DNA of 64,000 nt from Haliclystus octoradiatus (GCA_916610825.1 OU744452.1:13000110-13064109), one strand, 5' to 3'; positions 1-50,200 are shown, numbered from the stretch's first letter. Notes: generated by a model from the sequence alone, not told the origin. Translations and numbers: made by a program.

Positions 1-502
1 AAATGGAGAAATGATATTAACAAAACCCAATTGTTTTTACTATACTGGCATACTGCCAATAGTGGCTGAGCTTGCTCGGCCGATAGAGTTTCTTTGACGG
101 ACTGCTCTGATGTAGTGCAATCCGAAAGCCATTTTAACCGATATTGAATTCACTACATTTGGAATGACTATCCGCTATGCAATGAAATCCCTGTCCCAGT
201 TTGGTTTAATTTAAATTACATTTTCCTGTGGTATGAAAAATATCTGCCGTATATATAATAATAATTAATTAAAAAAATTAATTGTATTGAGTGTGAACTC
301 TTATACACACATGTATATGAAAGTGCTCAATGTTTTTTAGGACAGAGCATAATATAATATAGAGTATAAAACAGAGACGAGGCAAAGCCTTTTCCGTAAC
401 TCGGAGTTTCACGCTTTTATTGCGATCTTCAGACGGTGATACTAAAAATATGATGTAGGTTGTAATGAAATGGCATAATGTTGATTTTATCTTTACTTTT
501 AG
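1..502. other. Non-coding flank with a repeat fragment
   Basis: No coding region is visible. Positions about 381-443 resemble the block found twice at 30290-30370 and 30550-30630 (shared stretches such as GTTTCACGC and GCGATCTTCAGAC), so an interspersed repeat fragment sits here. The rest is AT-rich sequence without recognisable structure. Confidence 0.4.
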
Positions 503-822
503 TTCAAAAGAGAATTAGCAATGTTAAGGAAGAAATATTCTATTTAACAAATCAAAAGCAAATTTTTGTTGAGGGATTCATCCAAAAACTTTCAGAAAAT
601 ATAAAGAAACGTGATAAATGTCATATTGATAAACGTATTAAGATGATGAAGGCTAGAGGTTCAAGTTTAATCTCAAGAAATATTGTTGATATATATGGAA
701 TTCAACCAGAGAAAAAGATGGCAACAAAAAGAAAATCTCAAGACGATACTAAAACTGCACCGTCCCAAATTATACCATGGATAAATATAACAACATCAGA
801 AGAAACTGAATCTGGTGCATGA
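503..822 (+). CDS. Possible terminal exon of an unrecognised gene
   Basis: An open frame of about 106 codons follows a good acceptor (pyrimidine-rich tract ending TTTTAG at 502) and ends with TGA at 820-822. The peptide is rich in Lys, Ile and Gln, looks helical at its start (EEIFYLTNQKQIFVEGF) and has a polar, low-complexity tail. No family is recognised. It is listed because the acceptor and the base composition look exonic; upstream exons would lie left of the window. It could equally be a chance open frame. Confidence 0.3.
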
Positions 823-3001
823 TTGAGTATTATCAAGATATATTAGTTTAATCATGAACATTAATCATTAATATTAGTATTAGTTTAATTCAGGGGGTAA
901 GTTACATTGCGCTTCGACGGGGTTGTTCAACTAGAACTTTTTCAGAATGACTATATCAAAATAATGTTTAAATACCCCCAGACAGCCCTAGATATATTTT
1001 ACCAAGGCTATCTCACACAAAAATGATGTTAAGTAAAAAGAAAGTCGTGAGAAGAAAGCTAAAAAGTCAAAAAAGTATACCTCAAAAAATTTTTATTGCA
1101 AAGAATATATTCTAATTTTTTTTATGAATTTGAAAAAGGTGTACCACTTAATATTTGAACGTTCCTGCATACCAAAAGTATTTAACTAGCCCCCGAGGTT
1201 TAGTTATATTATAGCTCCATTACAATTTTTGGCTATTATTACTGTACAGTATATTATCAGTGTAAATACTTTTTAATTTAATATGTTAAAATAACTAATT
1301 ATAAACCTTTATATTACTAGAATACATTAGCTAGCAGAACCCATAGGTTCTAATCATGTTTCAATGATATTTTCATAAAAATAATTTCCTTTTGTATAAG
1401 TCAGTAGCCTATACAACTTGCAGGCAATTTGAAGGGGAAAAGTTTGGTCAGCAAGCACAAATGCATTTTGAAGACCCCTGCAAGCTATTGATTACCCAAA
1501 GTTGGCTGTCTCTTTAGCTGTCTCTATATAATAGAAATTGAATGAAAAACAACTAATCTATCCTGCATGTGGCATTACCCGCTGTCAGTAATTTTGATAA
1601 GATATAATCCGACAACTCATTTACAAATTTTCCTCATATCAAAATAACACTAAGTCTCGATTCTAATCGCAATGCAATCACATATTTTATCTCATCGTAA
1701 TTTCGTCTATTGCTTACTTTCCTGTCACATTTTAGCAGAATAACGAGACATTGTCTAGAAGTGAATGAAGCAGGAAAATCTCCATCCTCTCAGAATTTGA
1801 TAACCATGAAGCTCCCTGACGAAGTTCTTGAAAACGATTTGAAGAATATACCATCTAATTATAGTGGCATTCTTGTATTGCCGTCATTTGGAGTTGACAC
1901 CCCTACCTACTATCTCGAGATTCTTCATGCATATAGTGTCAGTGCAGTGCATTGAAAACGGATGCCTTGGCCAGAATCCAGATCACGTGCATGTGATATA
2001 TACATATATATCAATTTGGTATTATCTAACTACTGCCTTTATATCTCCAACCACAACCAGAGATATCTGTGACGACTATCCCGTTGTTTGGGCCAACTGC
2101 ATCCATCCCAAGCACCCCCGATCGATTGAGCCGAATGGACCTGGAGTTATAAGCTCTTGCCGATTTCGTTGATTATCGCTATAATATATAACGTCTTTCT
2201 TCCTGAGATGCATTTTATAGCGATCCCATAGAAAAAATATAATAATACTCAGCATTAAATTCAACCGACGGAGCACACGAGCTATTCAGGCCTTGCGGAG
2301 TTGATTGCTTGTGTGTGACAGTTGAGATTTTTTCTGAAATTAGGACGTATCGCTTAAGCAATCGTTTAAGAATATATTCTAGTTAATGTTCTAATGACTA
2401 TGGTTTAAGGCAGTAGGTTTGCTTGACAATGTTGCGTTCATACCTTACTCAAAATCGTTATTGGGGGTGTCTCATCCCTGTGATTCAGTATCTATTTAAG
2501 CGTTCTTTCTAGCTCCTATCATATTTAATAACTCCAAGGCAAAATTGTTAGTAAATTTAGAAAATGTCAGTAAAAACTTATTAGTTAATAATATTATAAC
2601 GTATTCTGTGTACACACTTTATTGCAATGACAAACAAAGTTTATTATTTATGATTAATCAGACAACTTTGATGCTTCGAATTTATTATGATCTAGCTAAC
2701 TGTGTAACCATAATGCTTTTCTACTCTTTCTAATATTTACACAAGATGAGTCTCGTACTGAAGAACCCTCCCTATGTCCATAATCACCCAGCTGTTCAAT
2801 TGTCTATTCCCACCACGTGTTATTGATTGACAGCTTATTCTATTGTTTGTAACTTTCCGCGTGACGGTCCAGCGACCACCTGCAAGTCACGACCGGTCGC
2901 TTCGTGTTTTTCTGCCCTGTTTGTCGCGACCTGTCGTCCTTCCACGTTCAAGACATTTTCGCTTCTTTTTATCGATTTAAACACCTTGGATTTCACCAAT
3001 A
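823..3001. other. Intergenic, no convincing gene
   Basis: Only short open frames are present. One at 1736-1955 follows an acceptor-like CATTTTAG and reads about 73 codons, but no family is recognised and no partner exon was found. The last 200 bases before 3002 are richer in C and G and hold a CACGTG motif near 2816; this is the likely promoter and 5' leader of the CENP-B-like gene. Confidence 0.4.
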
Positions 3002-4684
3002 ATGGAAGATGCAGTGCCTAGTGTGCCAAGTATGGATCCACCATTATGTAAAACTATGCCATCAGCTGAGAAGAAACCGAGAAGATCGCTGACTTTGGGT
3101 GAAAAAAAAGTTGTTTTAGAATTGCGAAAAGAAGGCAACAGCGCCAGAAAGATTGCCGTGCTTTTAAATTGTGGCAAGACACAAGTTCAGCATTCGATCA
3201 AAAATGAGGATGGAATACTTCAAGATTTGAAAACACACTCACTTTCTCATGTCAAAAGAAGGAGAGCGAGCAGTGGAAATCAAGAAATCAACGAAATGAC
3301 TTACGCATGGTTTTTAGAAACAACTCAACACGGCATTCGTGTACCTGGCTCAATGATTCAAGATAAAGCGAGACAGTTTGCTCGTACGCAAGGTAATAAC
3401 GATTTTAAAGGCAGCAATGGTTGGCTCGAATCATTTCTGAAATCACGAAAAATATCACTACGAAATCAACTCACTGATGCTCATTCTTACGAGACATCAG
3501 AACCAGCAACTCAAGACATCGTCACAAAGATGGTTGAACAAGGTGTCAATATGGCAGATGTTTTTATTGTTACCCAAATTCGTTTGAATAATATATATAG
3601 CACTGAAAAGACAACAGAAATGGACGAATCGACAATGAAAGATAACTGCGAAGGCATCGATGTACTGTTGTGCTTCAGTGGAGCGGGTGAAAAATGGGCT
3701 CCAATTATATTAGGATCTGAAGAAACGTCGCCGGATTTTGATGCCAAGTGGCTACAAGAGTTCCCTATGGAATTCCCTAGTCAATGTAGCGACGACAAAG
3801 AAATTACCATGACAACAACTGCCTCTTTTATCCAATGGGTATCAAATGTCAACAAAAGAATGATTGCTGTGCAGAGGGAAATCTCACTTTATGTACATGA
3901 CATGCCACAAAATAACATGGACATTTATTTGTCTAATATTCATCTACACTCCCTAACAACTGATGGAGGCCTATTACCAGGACCTATTGGTATGAAGTTA
4001 TTAATTGATAAAGTTATTGAAGCATTCAAATTCCACTTCAGAATACAGCAATTAGCGTATGCTGAAAATCAAATTAAACTGAAAAAAACCAAATCTAAAG
4101 AAGGAATTTTGAATTGTACTCGTCGTGAAACGTTCAATTGGATATTAAGAGCATGGACAATGGTATCACTAGAAAGAATTGCATTTGAAACACCAGCATT
4201 CAATCCTACTGCTAATAACGGCAATAAACTTTCTCAAAACTTAAAACCAATTGATTATGCAAGAGTCACACCAGCTTTGGCTAATTTATCCAAAGAATTG
4301 TTTGGTGCAACTGTGGAGGAACTTGTGAAGGATCAATTACCTGAAAATGTAGACATTGCATCTGACAAACCGTCAAATGAGGGTGCAGTTCATCAATCTA
4401 ATGCTGTAGAACAACAACAAACGTCACATAATCATAATCCTGTTTTAGAGGCTTTAGGACTTGAACGGAAAGTGATTCCTCCTGTACTTGAAAAGAAGCA
4501 TGTAGTTACCCCAAAGGCTAAGCCTGCAATTGTTATCGATGCACCGTTAGCTAACCTTACAGAAGCAGAAGAAGCTATTAACAAACTTTATCGTTTTGCT
4601 ATCCTTTCTGGATCAGCTGAATTGAAAAGCAGTGTCGAAGCTGTGGATACAATCATAAAGGAGCGTTTTGTAAATAAGATTTAA
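3002..4684 (+). CDS. CENP-B-like protein derived from a pogo/Tigger transposase, catalytically dead
   Basis: Intact single-exon gene of 560 residues. Residues about 28-78 form a psq/CENP-B N-terminal helix-turn-helix (TLGEKKVVLELRKEGNSARK, then a recognition helix around GKTQVQHSI). Residues about 92-156 form the second CENP-B/Tc5-type DNA-binding domain (RQFARTQ, GSNGWLESFLKSR). Residues about 185-400 align by eye with the pogo/Tigger DDE domain: VLLCFSGAGEKWAPIILG matches its conserved strand, and LIDKVIEAFKFHFR matches the segment after the third acid. By that alignment the three catalytic acids become Thr191, His299 and Ile335, so cleavage activity should be lost while DNA binding may remain. 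The C-terminal 35 residues form an amphipathic helix like the CENP-B/Tigger tail. No terminal inverted repeats were seen around the gene. The start ATG has A at -3. A domesticated host gene is the preferred reading; a fresh pseudogene would be expected to carry stops. Confidence 0.8.
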   Translation: MEDAVPSVPSMDPPLCKTMPSAEKKPRRSLTLGEKKVVLELRKEGNSARKIAVLLNCGKTQVQHSIKNEDGILQDLKTHSLSHVKRRRASSGNQEINEMTYAWFLETTQHGIRVPGSMIQDKARQFARTQGNNDFKGSNGWLESFLKSRKISLRNQLTDAHSYETSEPATQDIVTKMVEQGVNMADVFIVTQIRLNNIYSTEKTTEMDESTMKDNCEGIDVLLCFSGAGEKWAPIILGSEETSPDFDAKWLQEFPMEFPSQCSDDKEITMTTTASFIQWVSNVNKRMIAVQREISLYVHDMPQNNMDIYLSNIHLHSLTTDGGLLPGPIGMKLLIDKVIEAFKFHFRIQQLAYAENQIKLKKTKSKEGILNCTRRETFNWILRAWTMVSLERIAFETPAFNPTANNGNKLSQNLKPIDYARVTPALANLSKELFGATVEELVKDQLPENVDIASDKPSNEGAVHQSNAVEQQQTSHNHNPVLEALGLERKVIPPVLEKKHVVTPKAKPAIVIDAPLANLTEAEEAINKLYRFAILSGSAELKSSVEAVDTIIKERFVNKI

Positions 4685-5628
4685 TAGTTGCTTCGAAAGT
4701 ACGACTGAACTTAAGTATAGGCCTATCATTGTTATATATGTAGGTAATTATTGACTTGGATACCAAATTTTATTATTTTGGATAGTTTGTATTTAGTACT
4801 TAGCATTATGGGAAAAAAATTTCCCGGCATTTACGTTACCCCCTAATAGGCAGATAATATTGATTTTTCATTCATTCGTATTTTAACCAAGTTCCTTTTT
4901 TATAACATCAAAGATATTTCGAATATATAACAAGGTAATGAATAAAAACTTCCCAGAATTATCAAGGGAGTGTTGCCTCTTTCTCCTTGTGGTCATAACA
5001 GTGTTTTTTTATTGCGATTAACACATTTTACAGGATAAACTGTATAACCATAACATATATACTATATATGATATATGATAACAACGTTGATCCATACTAG
5101 TATGGATGGGACATCCAGGTAACTTCTCTTTGACATGTAAATGTTCTAGCCATTACACTATACATAATACATGTGCTTCATTATGGCAACAGACAAAATA
5201 AATAAATTCAAGTAGTAAGCTGTTTATGAAGAAATTGTACCCAGATTATTTTTTTAAGAACACAAAATAATCTTTGCTTTGTATTGTACTTCTTATTTTG
5301 ATTTGCCATTTTTCAGGTCGCCTAATACGAACTGTAATAAAAGCGCGGTAATTGCTCGCAGTCTGGTTCCTAGAGTAAGTTCAATGCCAAAATGGCGCTG
5401 TTACACGATTGACTGAATGTTACATGAATTGTTTTCTATTGGTATTTTCGGCGATAAAAGCTGTAGTATTGACTATACTCGTTTTTAAGTTTTAATATAT
5501 GGCTGTTTCAAACCAATGTAACAATTTTAATTATTTCGTTGTAAGGCACTATAGTTAGATCGATGTTGGAAAATTATAAATCTTGCTGACGCCACTTCTG
5601 AGAAGTTTTCGAAATAATTTTATTTCAA
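4685..5628. other. Intergenic, 3' UTR of CENP-B-like gene and 5' region of SETDB1
   Basis: An AATAAA near 4939 could end the CENP-B-like transcript. Around 5385-5400 there is an AAAATGGCGC motif, resembling a YY1-type core-promoter site, that also opens a six-residue upstream frame. The segment 5330-5628 is the likely promoter or leader of SETDB1. No other gene is visible. Confidence 0.35.
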
Positions 5629-42967
<37,339 letters not shown>

Positions 42968-43027
42968 ATTATGTACCATAATATGATTTAGGGATATTTA
43001 CTGAATCACGTTAGAAAGTTAGTGATT

Positions 43028-43075
43028 ACTATTATTATTATTATTATTATTATTATCATTATTATTATTATTATC
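43028..43075. repeat. (ATT)n microsatellite
   Basis: About 48 bases of ATT repeats with one ATC interruption, shortly after the SETDB1 stop, within the presumed 3' UTR. Confidence 0.9.
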
Positions 43076-43168
43076 AACATCATTGTTATCAGTTTTGTTA
43101 TTTGTTATTGGCTTTGTATTACTTGTATATGATCAATTTCATCTTGTGATTGTAATTGTTTTTAGTAT

Positions 43169-43174
43169 AATAAA
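43169..43174 (+). promoter_or_regulatory. Polyadenylation signal of SETDB1
   Basis: AATAAA about 200 bases after the SETDB1 stop, followed by T-rich sequence. It is the first canonical signal downstream. Confidence 0.55.
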
Positions 43175-43310
43175 TGTGCTGAAGCTACTTCATTCTCGGA
43201 TGATTGTCGCAACGCACAACAGCATGTCAAGTGGCATAAATTATAACTTTTGTGTATGCGTAATTCTTCCTGGGGGTAACTTACATAAAATCGCTATATG
43301 GGGACGTGCC

Positions 43311-43488
43311 CAGGGTCCAACGAAAGGAGGTTCAGTCTTCTGGAATTCTAGAGGTATTTCAAACATTTTCTTTTGAATTTTTTGTTGATGTTTGACCAAT
43401 AAATCACTGAAAATATCAATTTTCTTCTGAATTTGCTCTAACCTTCCGGATTCTAGGGTTCCAGGATCCCTACTTTTGTCGGACCCTG
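43311..43488. mobile_element. hAT-like MITE (CAGGGTCC family) with perfect 8-bp duplication
   Basis: 178-bp element from CAGGGTCCAACGAAAGG to TTTTGTCGGACCCTG, flanked by GACGTGCC on both sides (43303-43310 and 43489-43496). The 8-bp duplication and CAGGG termini identify a hAT-type MITE. This is the reference copy for the family. Confidence 0.9.
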
Positions 43489-44237
43489 GACGTGCCATTC
43501 GAATGGGTCTACTTTAAGGGATTTTGAAGAAAAATCGTTTTCAAGGCAGTCAAAGATTTTGAGCACTTAGATTGCCGTTCCCATTTAATAACCAAAGTGT
43601 TTGAGAAGTTCAATAACCAATTTTTTTTATGATTGGCTAGAAGCTCTGAGACAGTCAACATCGACAAAGCTTCTTTCTAGTGTAGCTCAACGTATAGAAA
43701 AAGTCCAGGATTAAGTTCCTTTTATCATTCCAAAGAATAGTAAGTGACAACAACAATAAATTTGGAAGCTTTGTTGTTCTGATATAGAATTGTACAGAAT
43801 TTTTTCTCTTATAAACAATAACAAATAAGTAAGTGACAATAAACTCTGGAGAGGATGATTGCTTTCTATTTTGAACAATGTTTCATCACTACTACCTGAT
43901 AAGAATAGAAACTTGACAAGCTATGGCATCAGAATTGTCTGTTATGAGTCCATTGGCAGAGACGAAGCACAATTGGCAGACCTCAATGTCAAACATCAAT
44001 GTTGATTCGGTTATTGCATGTTTGGCCAGTCCAAATAACCAGAAATGTTCTCATCAAAAACTTTCAATAATAATCTAATGATAATTAATTACATTTTATA
44101 TACATCTTGCAAACAGCAAAAATTAAATTGACAAATTACAGAAAAGCAAATCAGTGAAGTGCTGTACTGTATGATTAGTATAAACAAATTATAATTATAT
44201 ATCCTACAGCAGCTTATCAAAAAAAATAAAAATATCT

Positions 44238-47200
44238 CTATTTGTATAGCCAAAAATCGTCTGCGGCAACTTTATCCCGATTTCTAATATGTTGAAAATG
44301 CATAGCAGTACTATTAATAACAGTACCACGGACATATCCATAATAGAGATTGCGCGAAACAGACCAATCCTTACCAAGCCATTTCTCATTATCAAGACTT
44401 TTACCAGCTGTACCAACAACTATATGAGTAATACCATTGTCAACACATTTCTGTTTATATACTTTACATGTACGTTCATAACTGTGATAATGTGCCCAGA
44501 TAGCAAGATCGACACTGTATTTTAAGAGTAAATCTTCAAAGAGACGTTGCATACCGAGTGACATATCATAATCACCTAAAAATATAAAGACGGTAAGAGG
44601 TAAATATAATGGAGAAAATCGAAAACATATTTAGAATTCTAGATCCATGCACTAGTAGCTCAGTGACAGAGTGTCCGCATTTTGTGCAGGAGGCCAGGGT
44701 TTGATTACTCGCTGGTGCACATCCTGCATGTAGTTCAGTGTCTGACAAAAAATTCAGCCTTCCTGGATCTTGGAAAATTGTCAACATTTTCTTCTGTATT
44801 TTTTGTTGAGGCCCGACCTATAAATCAGAAAGTTATCAATTTTCTTCTCAATTTCTAGCCTTCTCAGATCTAGGATCCCCATTATTGCTGGACACTGATG
44901 TGGTTAGCTGAAAATATAACGACATTATTATAAATTTATAATTGTTATTATTATACAGCATCATGATAATGAGCCCAATTACAGTAGCAGCAGCTTTAGT
45001 CGAAATTCAATAAGAAAACAAAAACGACCAGTTATATGATACCGTATACACTATACACGAGTTGACTGCTATCGATAGGTGTCTTACATTGGAATATGGA
45101 TTATTACATCATGTATGTATATGCTGTATAACGTATGCATATCAACACACATTACACAGTTACCTGCCTGTTTGGGCATAAAGTATGTGTGTATCTATAG
45201 GGCCATTTAAACTGCAGCAAAAAAGGCACGGTACTCGCCAATTAACACCCGAGGTGTTAACAAGAATGCGGCCCGTGCTGTTTTTTTCCAGGGTTTACAC
45301 AGCTTATTAAAAGCTGTTTTAAAGATCGCCTGTGCCTATTTTTACGCGGGCCGGGATTGAAAACTTACAAACTGAATTATAGGTTTCTCCTTATTTAATG
45401 GTTTTACAGGTGAAATTCGATAAATTGAGATTCAATTATGAAAAATAACTTGTAAGGATTCCGTTGAACCGAAAATCACTATGTTTTTCATCAATTATAA
45501 TAGTTAAATTTTTGTTACATTCCTATCTCCATTGAGCAAAATTCAAATACATTTAGGTTAGTCTTTCACCTCCTGAACATGCTACCACGCCAGATCAGTA
45601 TTTCTGTGACAAAATACACATCTAAATTTACGCTCCGCACTCGTAGTTACAATTTGCATAATTAAACCTTATACTACACAAAATTCATTAATTTTCAAAA
45701 GAAATACGTAACAAAATATGCTTAATGTGCTTATCTAGCTTTGGTAATCTTTAGGCTGTTACTGATTTTATTAGAAAACCTCAGAATTCCACTGTAAAGA
45801 GACGCAACTTCTACGATGACGTCATAATTACTGCAAAACGACACGGTGCCCACTTTTTGAGCGGGCCGAGACTACCTCGAGAAATGATCTCGGCCCGATC
45901 AAAATAGTAGGCACGGTGCCGCTTTTCAATGTCTGAAAAAGCCGTTTAGACAGTGTTTTTGCTTGGCCAGTGCTCAAAAACACTTGACACCTTCACACCT
46001 TTGATGTGTTAATTGACGAGTACCGTGCCTATTTTGCTGCAGTGTAAATGGCCCTTATATGTATGTTGTATTTGAACTTCATCATCCTTAGGTTAGGAAT
46101 CAGACTTACTTATATGACAGACTTTATGTATGTTGTATTTGAACTTCATCATCCTTAGGTTAGGAATCAGACTTACTTATATGACAGACTTATATGTATG
46201 TTGTATTTGAACTTCATCATCCTTAGGTTAGGAATCAGACTTACTTATATGACAGACTTATATGTATGTTGTATTTGAACTTCATCATCCTTAGGTTAGG
46301 AATCAGACTTACTTATATGACAGACTTATATGTATGTTGTATTTGAACTTCATCATCCTTAGGTTAGGAATCAGACTTACTTATATGACAGACTTATATG
46401 TATGTTGTATTTGAACTTCATCATCCTTAGGTTAGGAATCAGACTTACTTATATGACAGACTTATATGTATGTTGTATTTGAACTTCATCATCCTTAGGT
46501 TAGGAATCAGACTTACTTATATGACAGACTTTATGTATGTTGTATTTGAACTTCATCATCCTTAGGTTAGGAATCAGACTTACTTATATGACAGACTTAT
46601 ATGTATGTTGTATTTGAACTTCATCATCCTTAGGTTAGGAATCAGACTTACTTATATGACAGACTTATATGTATGTTGTATTTGAACTTCATCATCCTTA
46701 GGTTAGGAATCAGACTTACTTATATGACAGACTTATATGTATGTTGTATTTGAACTTCATCATCCTTAGGTTAGGAATCAGACTTACTTATATGACAGAC
46801 TTATATGTATGTTGTATTTGAACTTCATCATCCTTAGGTTAGGAATCAGACTTACTTATATGACAGACTTATATGTATGTTGTATTTGAACTTCATCATC
46901 CTTAGGTTAGGAATCAGACTTACTTATATGACAGACTTATAGGTATGTTGTATTTGAACTTCATCATCCTTAGGTTAGGAATCAGACTTACTTATATGAC
47001 AGACTTATATGTATGTTGTATTTGAACTTCATCATCCTTAGGTTAGGAATCAGACTTACTTATATGACAGACTTATATGTATGTTGTATTTGAACTTCAT
47101 CATCCTTAGGTTAGGAATCAGACTTACTTATATGACAGACTTATATGTATGTTGTATTTGAACTTCATCATCCTTAGGTTAGGAATCAGACTTACTTATA

Positions 47201-50200
47201 TGACAGACTTATATGTATGTTGTATTTGAACTTCATCATCCTTAGGTTAGGAATCAGACTTACTTATATGACAGACTTATATGTATGTTGTATTTGAACT
47301 TCATCATCCTTAGGTTAGGAATCAGACTTACTTATATGACAGACTTATATGTATGTTGTATTTGAACTTCATCATCCTTAGGTTAGGAATCAGACTTACT
47401 TATATGACAGACTTATATGTATGTTGTATTTGAACTTCATCATCCTTAGGTTAGGAATCAGACTTACTTATATGACAGACTTATATGTATGTTGTATTTG
47501 AACTTCATCATCCTTAGGTTAGGAATCAGACTGCAACAAAGTGTAATATCCTTGGGAACTGATTCCCGGAATTTAGAAGGTTTTTAATCATCAGGATATT
47601 TACGTATTACGTTGTGCATTAGTGATAGTTATGACATTCTATCCTGTACCTGCCTGTATAGAATAGAATATAATTTTAGATCAACCACATGATAAAAAAT
47701 ACATTAATTAATTAAATATAATACACAGTGGTTGACGTCATCTCGTAAGCAAAATTTGCTTGTCTATGGAGAAATACAAATCTATAAAAATAAAAAATCA
47801 ATATCACAATCAAAAATATAAATGAATCTGTACTTACCCATTTCATCTTGGCTAGCATACATGGCACGATGTCCACCCAGTAATACCCAAGGAGTCTTTT
47901 TTCTATCTACTGATTTCAAATCATTCTCTAACCATTTGTATTGCCTTGATTCAGATGAGTAATCATGTTCTGTACTCATCATGATGTAGTGTACAAGACC
48001 ATAATCATAACTATACCTGTAAACAATATAAGAATGTACAAAACAATGAAAATAATGTGGTTGTGTGTAAGCCGGATCTGACAAAAGTAAGAACCCTTGA
48101 TTCTGGACCAATAGAGCAAATTCAGAAGAAAATTGATATTTTTATGATTTATTGGTCAAACCTCATCAAAAATTCAGAAAACAAATGTTGAAAAGCTCTA
48201 GGATTCCAGAAGGCTGAACCTTTTGTTGGACCCTGTGTGCAGGTAATAGCAGCAGATAAGTACAGTCAACTATGGAATTCCGGAAGATTAGAGCAAATTC
48301 AGAAGAAAATTGATATTTTTAATTATTTACTGGTCAAACATCAACAAACAAAAATGTTGAAATGCCTCTAGGATTCCAGAAGGTTGAACGTTTTGTCGGA
48401 CCCTGGTAGTAGTAGAAAGAGAACACTTCGCAATAAGAGTTTCATATAATTTTTAACTTTAACAAAGTTCATGAACAGATCATAAAAATTTGGGCAAATT
48501 CAAGTTCATGAACCGGCTCGTGAATTCTTCATAATGCGCGAACCCTTTAATGAACTAATTTGGACACAATAATCAACAATATCTCAATTGATTTTCTGAA
48601 GACAACTTACCACCAGAGGTAGTTACCATTGTCAGGCATGTGGAAACGATTGAACATTGGTACACCACACTCTCCACTGCTATCATCACCTAAATCTCCC
48701 CACTTTGGATGAAATCCAGCCCCAGCACCACTTGGATCTTTAGAAGCCCCACTTGTGTGATCTTGTTCATGGTTACCAATGCCAACCATATAAGGTATCA
48801 ATGTAGCATAAGGTTCAATCAGGGTATGCCACTGGTCCCAAATATATCCCTGTTGTAACATAGAAATAAATTCATTATACTGTAATGCAGCGCGCAAAAT
48901 TAGTCTCGTTATGAAGACTTCGACTAGTGTGGCAATATTATATTATACAATAGTTCTACAGCAGCAGTGTCCGACAAAAGATTTAGCCTTCCGGAAACAT
49001 TTTTTGAAATTTCTTCTGCATTTTTTGTTAAGGTTTACCCTATACAGTGTAACCCGTTTAAGTGCAATTCTCGCTGATCTGCAACCTGAATCTGAAAACC
49101 AATAAACTATTCTGGTCAAATGTTTGCTAAGCAATTTCGGATAAGTGCAATTTGGGATAAATGCAACTGAAATCGTTGGCAATTCTTACTTGCGCTTAGG
49201 CGGGTTAAGCCCTGGGCAAACGACAGCAACATTTGCGTGACGAATCTGTTTTTGTCTGATGAGTGTTTTTCGTGTTATGTAGCAGTCTTTCAAGAGCGGC
49301 TAAACGGACCCAAATTTCTCAATACTTGTCTAGAACAACTCAGACTGAGCTTATAGGAAGCCATGAAGAAGCCACAACATCAAAAGAGTTCGATACATTT
49401 CGAACGAAATGGTTCGAAAAGGATAACGAAGACCTTCGATAACAAAAATCCTTGGAAAGACTTAAAAAATGAATGACGGCCATCAAACACGATGCGACAA
49501 ATGAAATACACGATGCAACACGTCACACAAAATCTAGAGAGTGGCTAAACGACAAGGATTTTCGAAGGATTTAAAAGTCGCGCAAATGTTGCCGTCGTTT
49601 GCCCAGGGCTTAACACTGAATAAAATATAAATTTTCTCTAGTCTTCCGGGATCAAGGATCCCATGATCACCAATTCTGTCAAACCCTGTACAGCAGTAAG
49701 CCTATAACAAAATGTAAGCCAAACAAGGAACACTTCATGATTTCTTTGTGGAAGATATCATGAACACATTATTTTATTTGTACAATAAGTTACTAGCAAA
49801 AAAACTTCTGCATCATATTAATTTGTTGCTTAGATTTACTAAAGTCTACAATTACAAAGATTAAAAACAAATTCAATAAATGTAATTAATACATACATAT
49901 CCTCTTGCATAAGATATATCTCCATTGTGAAATATGAACTTGACATCCTCCTCTTGGTATTCTTCAACCATGCGTTCGGCAGTACCAGCAGCACGTGGAT
50001 AAGCCGAGATACCCATATCACCATAAAGAATGAAGTTGTAAGAGGTTGGGTCACCAGCTGGAAGAGCAGTTGTGAAATTGAAGACGCTGCTCATTTTCTA
50101 AATAAAAATAAAAAAAATCGGCATTAATATCAGCAAGGCTGCCACAAAGTGCGGCATCGCAGAAGGCTAGCATATAAATAATCAGAAAGTTCTAAATTTT

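Larger units (their letters stand above)
42968..44237. other. Convergent intergenic region between SETDB1 and the acid phosphatase
   Basis: Holds the SETDB1 3' UTR, an (ATT)n microsatellite at about 43028-43075, a hAT-like MITE with perfect target duplication (43311-43488) and unstructured AT-rich DNA. No gene is visible. No canonical polyadenylation signal for the minus-strand phosphatase was found close to its stop. Confidence 0.5.
48965..49688. mobile_element. hAT-like MITE (CAGGGTCC family), outer layer of a triple nest
   Basis: Ends CAGTGTCCGACAAAAG and TTCTGTCAAACCCTG, flanked by a perfect 8-bp duplication TACAGCAG (48957-48964 and 49689-49696). Its middle is occupied by the pogo-type MITE at 49045-49618. 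Confidence 0.85.

Noticed and set aside
1736..1955. Possible exon after a CATTTTAG acceptor, reading RITRHCLEVNEAGKSPSSQN
   Set aside because: No homologous family recognised, no matching donor or partner exon found; composition alone is not enough.
46056..47533. CRISPR array
   Set aside because: The 68-bp units are contiguous and identical with no unique spacers; it is a eukaryotic minisatellite inside an intron.
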